Shown: positions 10,206 to 23,400 of the stretch, piece after piece
Numbering within the stretch: the stretch's first letter is position 1
How the letters are laid out: each line of letters begins with the position of its first letter
From: Dermacentor variabilis
Lineage: Eukaryota; Arthropoda; Arachnida; Ixodida; Ixodidae
DNA length: 64,000 bases
Direction of reading: 5' to 3'
Assembly: GCF_050947875.1 (NCBI RefSeq)
Contig: NW_027460346.1
Location: 5,336,000-5,399,999, forward strand
Made by a program: the position numbers and the translations under genes
The notes under the pieces: model-generated
What the model was told of the DNA's origin: nothing
Database searches by the model: none
Seen by the model: only the letters and a program-made list of their open reading frames with translations

Positions 10206-10849
10206 ACCGCGCCGACAACAGGATCGCCAGTGAGAAGCTGGCCCACGTGTTAATAGGTCCGCTCGAGACTCGGGAGGTGGCGAATGGAAGTGCTCTTCGG
10301 GGCTCCGTGGCGGCGACGAAATCATAAGTTTTTGTTCATGCTTTGAGCTTGCTTCTGTTTTTTATTTGCATTTTTTCCCCTTTAAATAGTAATTGGGTGG
10401 TTTTCTTTTCCTTTCCTTTTCTTTTGTCTCTTGCATTTCTGGTGCGCGGGTTTGCTTCCTGTACATTTGTTTTGCAGAATGGTTAGAGCATCCTTTCATG
10501 CCACGTGCTCCAACACGTGTAGCCGAGTGGGACGTTGAGTGTTTTTAGTCTTTAAATGGTAGCTTGGAAGTGGCAAGACATATAGTTATTAGTGGTTTTA
10601 CTGTGCGTGTTTTTGTAGGAAAGTGAGAACGTGGCCGCGTGGTTGAGCGCGTGCGAGAGCGTGTCATACCTTCGGTCTCCCCGGCATTGATTGTTTTTGA
10701 AACAGTGGTGAGAGTTGCTTTGCGACATTTTGAGTATTTGGATCCTGTGCCTATCGGTCTTTGCTAAAAGGCACGCGCTCTGCATTGATATAGTATTATA
10801 GTATTTGCATCAGTAGTAGCATTATTATAGTATTCTAATATTTGCAAAA
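10206..10849. other. No recognised feature
   Basis: Pyrimidine-rich and AT-rich spacer, with TATTATAGTATT words near 10790-10835. No supported gene. Confidence 0.3.
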
Positions 10850-13745
10850 GGCCATGCAATACATGGCGAGAAACACGGGAAGCAAGCAGTCAAGACAATG
10901 TCAAGAGCATCTGTGGTTATCAGGTACATGGAGTGGGAAGGAAACTTGGCTGGGCGTTACGTATTTGTGGACCGGAAAAAAATTGCACAGAGAAGAATAA
11001 AGAGTTAGTGGAATGCATAAGCTCTGATATTAAGGGTTTCGGGAATGGTGCTGAAATTGTCCTATTAGGTGACATGAATGCCCACATACAGGATTTAGAT
11101 GGCTATACCGACAATAACGGGAAGTCAATGTAAACCTTTGTGAGCAACATAACCTCGTTATCGTGATTACAGGGCCTAAGTGCGAAGGACAGATCACGTG
11201 CGAAGTGGGAAACCGGCAATCGACCGTTGATTACTGTCTGACGACAGAAGGAATTCATGATAAGTAGAGAGAAACGGTCATTGATGAGGAAGGGTATACA
11301 TAGCAGCATAGAGAGTGACCATAAACGGATCATTTTGAAAATGGGAAATGTAGTTGGGAAAGAGAACAAAGTGGCGAGTCCAAATTTGAACGCTGCACAA
11401 ATCGCAAATATAGTCACTAGAGTCTAGGTAAAGCTTGGCAAATAACCACGTAAAGATTGGGAATATATGGTGAGCTTCTAGGTGTAATAACGACAGAAAT
11501 AAAACATGTTCGTTGGAAAGGAAAAAAGAAACCGAAAAGCTGGTGGAACAAGGAGATACGAGAAGCGATCGCCGAACGACAGAAAGCATCTCGAGAGCAC
11601 AGGCAGGCAAAGAAGGCGCAGTTGCCGCAAGATGAAGTAACCAGTTAATGGGAAATATACCGGCAGAAAAAGTCTATGATTCAAATACTGGTGCAAGCAA
11701 AATTAAAAGGTGAAAGTGAACGTTGGTTGTCAGAAATACGTGAGAAAAAGAAGGCTGCACCTAGAATATTTTGGAACCACATAAAATTATTAGGCAGGAA
11801 CTCAACAACAATACAACATATCCTAGACGAAGATGAAAACAGACTAGAAGGAGAAGCGGCAATAAATTACATACGAAAAGTAACAGCCGAATGTTTCCAA
11901 GGCAATCACGAGGTTGTAATTGAAGAAAAAAAGAGCATGAAAGAGACCCAAGTGCAAAAGAAGCTGGTGCTGACAAATTTGGTGCTGACTGGAAGAAAGC
12001 GGAAGAGAAAATTCCTAAGCGCACAGCCACAGGGCTAGTGGAGGTTACCGTTAGGCTGACAAATGAGCTAGGTTGAAAAAGTAAGGAAGCTGTGGTGAAA
12101 GCAGCGGAAAAAACTGTAAAAGCTAGACGAACACCAGTCAGTTGGCGACAAAGTTGAATGAATTTAATTTGTAAAGGTAAGGGAGAGAAAGAGAATTCAC
12201 TCGTATAGACCGTTGACCATTACATCGGTAATATACAGGCTAGCAACGCAGGCAATCAAATTAAAGCTTCAAGCTTGGGCAGAGAATAATGTCGTTTTGG
12301 GAGAGCTTCAGAATAGGTAGGGGCGTTTTATTCAGTGTATTGAAATATCAAAAGCAGAAAGCAGACCGTTGTATGTGGCCTTTTTAGACATTACAGGAGC
12401 CTGCGACAACGTAGACCGCAACATTTTGTGGGATATTCTGGATGGGGAAGGCTTAGGTAACGAGTGTCTACAGCTTTTGAGAGAGATTTGCCTAGAAAAT
12501 TCCGTTTGAGTTGAATGGGAAGGGATGAGGAGCGATGAGAAAGTTCATATCAACAAGGGACTGAGGCAGGGATGCCCTTTATGGGCGCTGCTGTTAATGA
12601 TGTACATGGTGAGGATGGAGAGGGCGCTAGAAGGAAGTAATATCGGGGTTCCCATATATAGATATATGGAAACACAGGAAAAAACCATAACAGTAAAGGG
12701 GAACAGAAATGCAGCCATTATGAAGCACAGAGCGCTATGGGGATACAATAGGTACGAGGTCCTCCGAGGTATGTGGGAAGGTGCAATGGTTCCAGGACTT
12801 ACTTTCGGAAATGCGGTTGTTTGCTTTAAATCATGGATGCAATCAGGACTCGATGGGAAGCAAAGGTCAGTGAGTCGCCTCGCATTGGGCGCTCCCTTGA
12901 AGACTACAAATAAAGCTGTGCAGGGTGATATGGGCTGGACTAGTTTTGAAGTGAGGGAAGCTCGCAGTAAAATTGAGTATGAAGAACGGCTGAGGAATAT
13001 GGAAGAAAGTAAATGGGCTGGGAGACTGTTTAGGCATGTGTACAAGAAAAACATTGATTCACAGTGGAAGAAAACAACTATAGGAAGCTTACCAGCAAGT
13101 ATGCGGCCTGTAGGGTGGGCAACACAGCAACAAAGTAGGTCAAGCGGAAAGTCAGAGAGTCTGAAATAATTTTATGGGTGGCGGCAATGGAAAAGAAACC
13201 TACCATGAGTTACTACTTAAGAGGAAAAAACGAAATCAGGAAAGAAACCATTTATGATAACTCAAAGGGACGCTCGTTACTTTTGGAAGCGAGATCGGGA
13301 TGCCTTAGAACGCGAACCTATAAAGCGATATATATAAGAAGGAAGAAGAAGCATGTGCTTGCTGCGGTAAAGCTAGGGAAACGACGGAGCATGTTTTGTT
13401 AGAATGTGAAGACGTCTACCCAGCGGTCTATTTAGGCACCACTGACCTCCTTGAAGTCCTTGGGCTCAGCGGCAGCAGACGTAAAGCAAACATGTCCGCA
13501 ATAGGCATTAGTAAGAGGTGATTGGAGGATTGCTGGAAGAAAGGTGGGGAAACGACAAAAGACGGACACGTACAAAAGCACAGTTCGCAAAAGGGGATCA
13601 GAAAATTTGGGCGTGGTAGTTCATAGTCTTTTTTTCTAATTTCATTGTTTAACCTAGGTAGGACATTAGGCAATATGATAGCAAGAGCATGGTGGCGCAA
13701 CCCACCGCTCCGTTCCAAAGGGGACGCTCATAACATCCATCCAGA
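10850..13745 (+). mobile_element. APE-type non-LTR retrotransposon, copy 2 (longer, decayed)
   Basis: This copy reaches the 3' end. In order: endonuclease strand GNGAEIVLLGDMNAHIQDL near 11050; the endonuclease-RT linker with conserved W and R positions (11515-12040); RT motif A near 12375 (VAFLDI-type, here AFLDITGACDNV); motif B near 12553 (INKGLRQGCPLWALLL); a thumb region; and a C-terminal zinc knuckle near 13345 (CACCGKARETTEHVLLEC). Compared with copy 1, a segment between the QNGFRIGR region and motif A is lost, and the YADD region between motif B and the thumb is deleted, so it is dead. The 3' UTR has TTAACCTAGGTAGGACATTA and ends near 13745 in an ATCC-type tail (CATAACATCCATCCAGAG). 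Confidence 0.8.
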
Positions 13746-13927
13746 GTCACATCCATATACCAATAAGTGACTAGAGTCTTTTCTATACTTTTTCATCATC
13801 ACTATGCCCGGCCCCGTCGTCTTTTCCTGATTCCTGTGGTGAAGACCCACCTCACCCGGTCAAGATGATATCACCGAGAATCGGTTTGCGTTAATGGAAT
13901 CTGGTGGGCAACAAAACTTAAAAAATG

Positions 13928-14015
13928 TACGAAGATTACGATATTCCCTAATGCGGAATTTTAGCGCAGCTTTATACGTGTTCTCATTTCGCGATATATT
14001 GAGGCAAAGAATTTG
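13928..14015 (+). repeat. Dispersed repeat shared with 35568-35660 (inverted)
   Basis: The word series GAAGATTACGATATTCCCTA, ATGCGGAATTTTAGCGCAGC and ATTGAGGCAAAGAAT recurs, diverged, on the minus strand at about 35660-35568. No coding sense was found. Confidence 0.6.
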
Positions 14016-14274
14016 GGAGCTAAATCACCGCACCGACTGGCAGTGGGTCATTGCCGTCAGCGCCTTCGCAGAGGGAGGGACAGTATGGGTACGCTGGCAT
14101 GATGGGCGGCATCGGAGCTAGATGGTGTTGCGCACTCCAGGCTAGCGCATCGTACTGCTGCCGAGTAGTAGCGGCGCCTGCCTATCGAAGCTCGACCGAC
14201 GTTACTTATTGGGTAGCGTGGCGTTGTCGGCGGGCTGCAGGCATCCAGTAGACCATGGCGACCAAGCAAGGGCG

Positions 14275-15582
<1,308 letters not shown>

Positions 15583-15735
15583 GACACATGGTGCGATTTT
15601 CCGTGCGATCGGTCGTACGACCATTCGCATCGGCTGCCCTACTCAACGGTTGCTCAACAGAATCCGCCGCATGCGGCGTCGGATCGCACGCCGCGCATGC
15701 GACCGACCGGCTGAATATTGTCGTGCGACTGCCGC
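15583..15735 (-). repeat. CG-rich repeat, copy B (inverted relative to copies A and C)
   Basis: Contains ACACATGGTGCGATTTTCCG, GATCGGTCGTACGACC and CCGCCGCATGCGGCG, the words of copies A and C in reverse orientation, plus an extra CG-rich stretch. It lies about 150 bp before the MADF start codon. Confidence 0.7.
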
Positions 15736-15885
15736 ATCGGTCTGACGGTCGCAGCTAATGACAGCTCGGCATCCACATGACGTAGCCCCCGACCTCCGAC
15801 AGCCCATGCTGCTCAAAGGACGCCATTTTTTATTGATAGAATTTCTTTGATAGAAGCGGCGCTAGTCGGTCGAGGAAAAAGCAAT

Positions 15886-18800
15886 ATGAACGCCGCCGAA
15901 GTTCGGGCCAACGAAAATGAAGTGTTGATTTCATCGGTTCGCGGACACCGCGCGTTGTGGGACCAAACAAGCGTGGACTACCGCAATACGTCACTTCGCA
16001 CCGCAAGCTGGGTTGCCGTCGCCAAGAGCTTAGGACTATCAGGGACGAACGGTGAGTGCTCAGTGTTTAACTACCAAACATCTATTCTGTAGCCCAGCAA
16101 CGAGGTCAATTTGTGTGTGTGCGCGCGCGTGTGTGTGGTGTAACCGCGCAGATAATTGTCATTTTATCGCTATGTGTCGTGAAAGTCGGCAGTCTGTTTC
16201 TGGCGTTTCGCAAACCCGTCCGTTCGTTTTGAAGGACCATTCTGTAGCTTAGACCGTTCATTTAGTTGATGTTGCAGATAAGCCTATTAATAAGCCGGTT
16301 TTTATTATTATTATTCCGCGCGAATGTATCGTACTCTTTTCACGGCCTATGATTCCGGCGGAGCTCCGCTCCGACTACTGGCGATGCGCTAAAAGGAACG
16401 GCATAACGGCATGCGAGTGGAATTGTTAAATTATTCCGGCCAAATACCGAAAAAGGTAGCGGTCATCACATACACTCACTGAAAGAATGTTCACATAGCA
16501 AAGTATTATCAAATGCAGAGCTGGCCACAAGCTTATTCAGAACTTGCAGCTCGCAAACAAGCTACATTCTCTAACGGTTTTGCCAGAAACCCTGTAGTTA
16601 TATTCATTGGAGCTTTAGTACAGGGCAGATGCACCAGTTGTAATTTTGTGTTCATTCTGTGCTCAGGAAAACTTCAGTAGCAGGTCAAATAGACAACTTA
16701 TTGAATAGCATGTCAACATTTAGGTGCTGGTAATACTATGGCACTACTAAGTGATTTGATTGAGAGAAAATGTACCAACTGTGCCTTTTCTCTGCAGATG
16801 AACTAAAAAAATCAGCAAAAAATGGCGCAACCTGAGGGACACTTTCGCGAAGAAACTAAGGGACGCAAAAAAGAAGAGTGGTGCAGCCGCTGGAGAGCCC
16901 ACATCCACGTGGAAGCATTTCAACGATATGCTTTTTCTGCGAGACACTCTGAAGCCGCGGCCGTGAGTAAACAAATCTTCACTGAACGCATTATCTTTAA
17001 TGCATTGTGGCTCTAAACAGGACGGGTGGTCACATGAACATTGAAAAGAGTTGGAGCAGTCAACATAGGCAAACCTGCAAGTGTTTGAGTTTTAACCTAC
17101 GGACATGAAAAAAAAGGGGGGAGGTTGCCCTGAGCACACCTCTTTTTTGGGAGGGGGGGTGGATGAATGCACTTTATTTACTCATACACTGATATTTATA
17201 TACTCAGAGGAGCAGCAAGCTCGGCTGCCCTTGTATTAAGAAATGCATCTTAACTTTAAGCCCATACTTGACTTGATATGCCTGGCATGAATGCCTAAAG
17301 TTATTGCATTTTGTTCATCATGCCAGGCACCATTTAGAGCAAGGTTCAAGGCTTCAAGTTGTATTTGTTGTCAGGGATTGCTTGATTGGTGCAAGCAATC
17401 CCCAAGCATCAACATAATCTGCCATTTCTTGCTGCAGGACGAAGGTTGATCTTACCCGTGCTGCACTGGGTGGTTATAACTTGCAGCTGCAAACTGCCTA
17501 ATTTCATCTCATCACTTCATTTTCTGCTTTCCTTGACTGCGCCTTTCTCTCGCCACCCATTCTGCAAGTCTATACCCTACGCATTGCATGGCCTGCCCAA
17601 CTGCATTTTTTATCTTAAACTAGAACATTGGCTATTCAGTTTGCTGTCTGATGCACACCACGCTCTTCCCGTCTTTTTATGTTACACCTACTAACATTTT
17701 TCAATCCATCGCTCTTTGCGCAGCCCTTAACTTCAGCTTCATTGTTAACCTCAACATTCTTACCCCGTATGTTTGCACCAGTAGAATGCAATGACTGTAC
17801 ACTTTTTTTAACAATCCCAGTCGGGATTTCATAATGCCTGTCGTATGCATTCCAACCCATGCTTACATGCTGTAAATTTCCTTCTCGTGATCGGGGATAC
17901 CATTGAGTAATTGACCTAGATTTACATTTTCTCGGTTTAAAGTCCTAACTGATTTGTTGCAATTCATCCCCAGTGTTGTTGAATGTCATCTACAAACCGA
18001 AAGTTGAGATATTTGCCGTTGATCTTTTAAGCCTTCCCAGTGTAAAGCTTGAATACTTACCCTATGCATGCAGTGGATGGCATTGCACTGTCTCCTTGTC
18101 TGACCTTCTTGATTGGCAATTTTGTGCTTCTGCAAGAATAAGGTAGCTGTATAATATTTTTAAATGTTTCCCAAGAATTTCACGTATGTCTCCTGTACTC
18201 CTTGATTATGCAATGCTTCCGTCTAGGGCCTTGCATTGCCATAAAAGGGCAGTACAGGTACCATCACAATTTCTTCATTTGCATTTTTACAATTTCAGCA
18301 GAATTGGCAGTCATGAGTTAGGGAAACAAGTCAGTCAACATGACAACACGTTCAGCTGTTGCCCTGACGAAAACAAGTCCATATGTCAAAAAGGCATTAT
18401 GTATCAAACAGTTGTTCACTCAACGCACAAATTGCAAAGCAACAAAGTGAAATTTAAAGTGTGTTCTTTTGCAGAACGACAACCAACCTCGACTTCTTTG
18501 ATGAAGATTCTGCGCAACAAATCCTGAGTCAATATTCGGAAAACCCTTCACAAATGCTTCTGCCCATGGTTCAAGGACATCACACCGACACAGACACCAC
18601 ACAAAGAAACACTATTAATTATGCCTCTTCTACCTCTACTTGTCTTTAAGGCTCCGTAGCTCATTCTTCCTCTTCACAATCTTTTCCTTCTTTGCCTTCT
18701 CCACAAGATGTTTCTACTGCCTTTTTACACAACTCACCAACCTCTTCCATCGAAAAAACACCTAAAACTAAACGCAAGAAAGATGACACAGACAGACTTC

Positions 18801-19009
18801 TTGATGACATAAACAAAGAGCTACACACAAAGATATCGAACAGAGAACACTTTTTATTATCCCTTAATGGTCAATTTAGTAAGGTACCTGACCATCTTTT
18901 GGGATTGTGCAAAATACACATGCTTGACATCCTGAATCATTATCAGGCAGGAATTGTACCCACAAGCTTGGTGCCAATCAAGCCACCTCAACGAGAAGAG
19001 GCCATGTAG
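15886..19009 (+). pseudogene. MADF-BESS DNA-binding protein gene, three exons, with two lesions
   Basis: Exon 1 (15886-16051) starts MNAAEVRANENEVLISSV and has the MADF pattern (RGHRALWDQTSVDYRN, then ASWVAVAKSLGL); it ends at a consensus donor G|GTGAGT. Exon 2 (16798-16962) follows TCTCTGCAG and holds the rest of the domain (WRNLRDTFAKKLRDAKK, then STWKHFNDMLFLRDTL), with donor GTGAGT. Exon 3 (18475-19009) follows TTCTTTTGCAG and carries an acidic/Ser-Thr-rich region and a BESS-like end (FLLSLNGQFSKVPDHLL). Phases fit only if exon 2 once had one more base: an A run before WRN is one short, giving an early stop. Exon 3 also has an in-frame TAA at 18647-18649. MADF proteins bind DNA; BESS mediates protein contacts. 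In PIF/Harbinger transposons such a protein partners the transposase. The lesions could be decay or assembly errors. Confidence 0.8.
17480..18240 (-). mobile_element. Old RTE fragment in MADF intron 2
   Basis: Segments match, diverged, the 3' half of the RTE copy at 35964-37944 in the same (minus) orientation. Near 18066 the words GCATGCAGTGGATGGCATTG and TCTCCTTGTCTGACC parallel CGCAGTGAATAGCATTGGAG and TCTCCCTGCCTGACG near 37070. CATCGCTCTTTGCGCAG near 17708 parallels CATAGCTCGTTGCGTCG near 36552. No open frame survives, so this is an older insertion than the other RTE copies. Confidence 0.6.
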
Positions 19010-19058
19010 CCCGTTCAAAGAACTTTTAAAGGTTGAAGTTATTTATTTGCTATGTGTT

Positions 19059-19142
19059 GCAAATAAAGGCTACAGGGAGCCTTTGTATTTGTATCTGAAA
19101 TAAAGAGTATGTATGTGAAATAAAGAGCCTTTGTATTTGTAT
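19059..19142 (+). terminator. 3' UTR with three AATAAA signals
   Basis: AATAAA occurs at 19062, 19099 and 19119, within 120 bases after the MADF-BESS stop codon at 19007-19009, inside a short imperfect duplication (GAGCCTTTGTATTTGTAT words). This fits a polyadenylation region for that gene. Confidence 0.55.
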
Positions 19143-20435
19143 GAGACGTAAAGAAAAATTACGGTGAAATTCATCTCACGTTGACTGTCAATAATTACTG
19201 CAGCCACACAGCAGCGATAACAATTCACAATTTCCACAGATGGTTGTGGCACTTCGTGATCAACGTAGTGATTGGCCTCTGTAGAATGGCGACTTGCATT
19301 TTTCCACAGAAAGCATGAGCAACTTTCCTATCAATGCCTTTCCAAAGTAGACGTGTGGGATAAACAGCTTTGCGAACTAAATCGTCAGAAAAAGGACACT
19401 AAAAAATGGACTGCGACAGAAAGCTGCACATGGCTGGTATGTACGCAGAGATCATTTTAGGCATTTTAAATGTTTGATGCGACTGTAAAGTGCCTTTTTA
19501 CAACTGCAACCTTCAGACCCACCTTACTTTTGTTTTTGCATTTCTCAATGGGGCAATAGAACTGAGAAGAGGCCACATTTGACAACTTTCCACTGGTTCA
19601 GGTCGCTGCAGGCCAACTTGTTGCGAGATCATTTCACACCTTTGGTGAGATTTCATTGCATGCTTTCGTTTGCGAGCAAAGCATGGCAGGCTGCTGTGCT
19701 TGCAGTATTTACAATTTTATGCATTTCAGTATTCACAGCCCTAGTCCTTTCCATTCATCAATGCATTTATTTCAACTATTTGACAGACGGCAGCAGTGAA
19801 TAAAAGCTGCCATTTGGCAGCTTGACGAGCCCGCTGCCCGTTACACGGGTTCACGGCAACACAGCTTTATTAGAAATTGCATCAGATTACATCATTAAAC
19901 AAGGTAGCAAATGCATTGGAGACATCATGTATATGAAATTATGCTCTCGCGTTAACTTTCACGTGAAGCGTGCTTGAAGCACAAAAACAAATTGAAATTG
20001 ATAGAATCCGTGATTTAGAAGACTTGGCAACATATAGCACAAGTGTTGCATTCCAGAGTTGTAAACTTGTAGTTGGTACCAACTATAGTTTGCCTTTCCA
20101 AGTCTCAAAACTCCGCTATTTTCTTCTCTAAAAAAAGCGCTGTCACATTTAAATTGCACAGTTAACCTATACTCTGGTGAAGAATGCTGTAGTGGGCCAT
20201 CCTCTCCAGCACTTTCTAGTGGGTTAACCTCCAGTGCTGTGCTCGAGGAACACCGCCCATGCTGAGTCCGTGCCCTACTATGACGGTCGGCCCAAACACT
20301 GGTGATAAACACCTTTACAAGTGATGGCGAGTACTTTGGCTTACAAAATCAATCCTGGAACTTTGATCCCGTACCGTACGCTCAGCCATGCCTGAAGACG
20401 CATCCCAGAAAGCGCATCCTCAGTCGGTCGTGCTC
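19143..20435. other. No recognised gene
   Basis: AT-rich spacer between the MADF 3' end and the Gypsy remnant. It may contain the Gypsy 5' LTR, but I could not define one. Confidence 0.3.
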
Positions 20436-23400
20436 TGGTGTGCCTCACCACAGGGACTTTGCCATTTTCAGCGGCGTGGAAGACACTGGCGTGGAGGACT
20501 GGCCGATGTCATATGAGACGGTAAGTGCCCACAACAAATGGGGCAATCCCACCAAACTGAGCAATGTGCTCTTCTATCTTGCGGTTGTGACCAGTCTTTG
20601 ACACAACCATGAGACCGATTTTTTAATACGGTCCTTGTCCAACACCTGTGTAGTGGCTGTGTTGGCCGCCTTGCTGTGCGCAATCGGCATTGAAGTTCGC
20701 GTTTGGAAGAATGTGCACAGCAGCCGGGTGAATCATTTATCAGCTACATAGCAGATGTCCTGGACTTCTGTAACAGGGTCACTGCAGCAATGTTGGAGTC
20801 CAACAAAATCTGAAGTGTCATGAAAGAAATAGAGGACGATACTCTCAACGCTACTTGCAAAGAATCCTTAGTCCGGGACTAACATCATCACTCCAACCCA
20901 ACGCTACGAGGAGCTCCGCAGGCAGCGCCCATTGACACGTTGCCCTTCATTGTGCAATGAACACATTGCTGGTTTGGCTACCACCTCCGATCAGTCAGCT
21001 CTGCTAGCAGAAATGCAAGCGTATGTCAGGAAGTTGCACGCCAGCTCTCTTTGATGACCATCGCTCAGCCGCTGCACATAAAACAGCCTACCTCAAATGC
21101 TATGCTTCCGCTCCATCACGCAATCGAGCAAGAAATTGCCGAGATCTTGCCAGACCAGCGCCAACATCTTCCTGCGGCTGCACCACTAAGCTACGCTGTA
21201 GTTGTTCCGACGCCTCAACAGGTCACGGTAAATGCACCACTCGGCTATGCTGAAGTCGTTGCAAAGACCCAACCTCTATCTCCAGGTATGCCTCTCCATT
21301 ATACCAACGTCGTGGCTAGGTCCCGACTGCAGCCTGCCATGCAGTCATAAGCAGCTGCCTCGTACAATGCATCCTCTGGCATGGATGGGACCTGCCCCAG
21401 CAAAAACCGGTGGTGTACTCCCGACAACTGACCAATATGCTTTGCGTGCGGCTACGCCAGTCATTTTCCACACTTTTGTAACCATGTGCAGCAGTAGGCA
21501 GCAGCGTAGCGGCGCACCACCAGTGACAAGCCAGCCAACCGTCTATGTTACGACTCCCCGTCGGCTATGTCGCCGAAACTGCGCCCAATGCCAACTACCT
21601 GCCATTCGCTGTCACCAATTCGGCCTCAACCCCTAACTCGGGAGGAGTATAACTAATTGTCGCAGTTGTAGAGGCAAGGGCTGAGGCACCGTTGAAATGT
21701 GAAAGTCCTCAATGCAGACCCTCAAACATTTTTGTTGTGTTGACGTTGTTCGCAACTCGCGCATGTGCACTTGTGGAAACAGGAGCCGCCGTATGTGTTA
21801 TGGACACTAAGCTTTGTAGCTTACTTCAGAAAGTTACGGTGCCCCTTTCTGGGCTGTCCCTCTGCAACGTTAGTACTCAGCACATTAACTCCTTCGCGGC
21901 TTGCACTGCTTGCTATTGACAACATTCCATACAACATAGAATTCATCCTTCCCCCGTGCTCTCATGACATCCTTGGCTTGGATTCGCTCTCACACCACAA
22001 TGCCATTAGCCAACGGCATTGTGCACAGGCCAAAACAGAACTCTCACCACTGTTAGATTTACTGCTCACTGAGAAATCTTCACTTTCGAGGAAACTACTC
22101 GTCCAAGGCGCCACCACCTGGGTTCATCCTAATGCATCAATGGTCGTGTCCATGTACTGCAGCAGAATTTCAGATGCTCTTGCACTACCGTCTCCACTTA
22201 ACCACTTGACAACTCGGAAAGGTCTGCCGCTACGTTTTGCGGCAGTGGCCATCACACAGGGCTACAGTACCATTTTCATTTGCAAGCCATTCCCATAGCA
22301 TGTTATGGGGCTCCGCAGGTAATGTCTTATACCACTGTAGAAGTGCTCAACGACGTACAAGTTATGGACATGCCCGAAGACAATTACTGTGCTAGTTACA
22401 CTGCGCTCAGTGCAGTTTTACATGTGACATCACCGAGTGGTATGTTTGGTCCTTGTATTGTCGATGGCCTTACACTGGTCCAGCGTTTGCAGCTTTTATA
22501 CCTCTTAGGAGAATTTTGTTCTTTCGATGTTGGGCACTGTTCCCTGAGCCGGACGTCAAGTGTTACACACTGTACTGACACTGGCTCAAAAAACTACCAC
22601 TGCGGCAACGTCTGTATCGTGCATCTCCTGCAGAACGTCGTGTAATCAATGAACAAGTTAGTGACATGCTTTGCCGCGAGGTAATTTGATCTAGGAGTCC
22701 ATGGCCATCCTCCATCGCCCATGTTATGAAGATGGTTCCATGCGGTTCTGTGTGGACTACCAGCACCTCAACAAGATCACTTGCAAGGGTGTCCACCCTC
22801 TCCTGCACATAGATGTGACTCACAGTCTACAAGGTGCAGAATTCTTTTCATCTCTCGATTTGCACTCAAGGTATTGGCAAGTACCAATGGCAGGCGCCGA
22901 TCGGCTGAAGACAGCTTTGGTCACACCCGACGGCTTATATGAATTTAATGCAATACCTTTTGGACTATTTAATGCGCCCGCCACTTTTGAGTGCACAATG
23001 GACACAGTTCTGCACGGCTTGAAGCGCTAGTTTGATGATGATATTGTGTTCTTCAGATGCTTCATACGCAATTTTGCCACCATCATATAGCCCCTGACCA
23101 CGGTGTAGGAAGGTGACAGGTCGGCCCAAAGGCGCAGCGGAGCAGCCACGTAGAAAAGTTGTTCCAAGTTCGCCTTCCCTATACCAGTAGGCGTAAATCT
23201 GTGGGGTGCCACTTCAGTGTGCTCTACCACGAGGCCATGTTTGACATCGAAATGTCTTCGTTCCTGTTTTGTGAAACCATTCGCAATCCTTGATAATTTT
23301 CTTTGACCGTGTGAATTTATGAGGTGCGAGCAACCATAGAAGCGATGGAGAAAAAATGTTTCGCCCCACTATGAACGGCAGGGTACAAGTTGTGTACCGA

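Noticed and set aside
9918..10327. Four overlapping ORFs of 85-135 codons
   Set aside because: They follow the degenerate tandem repeat on both strands and show no domain pattern.
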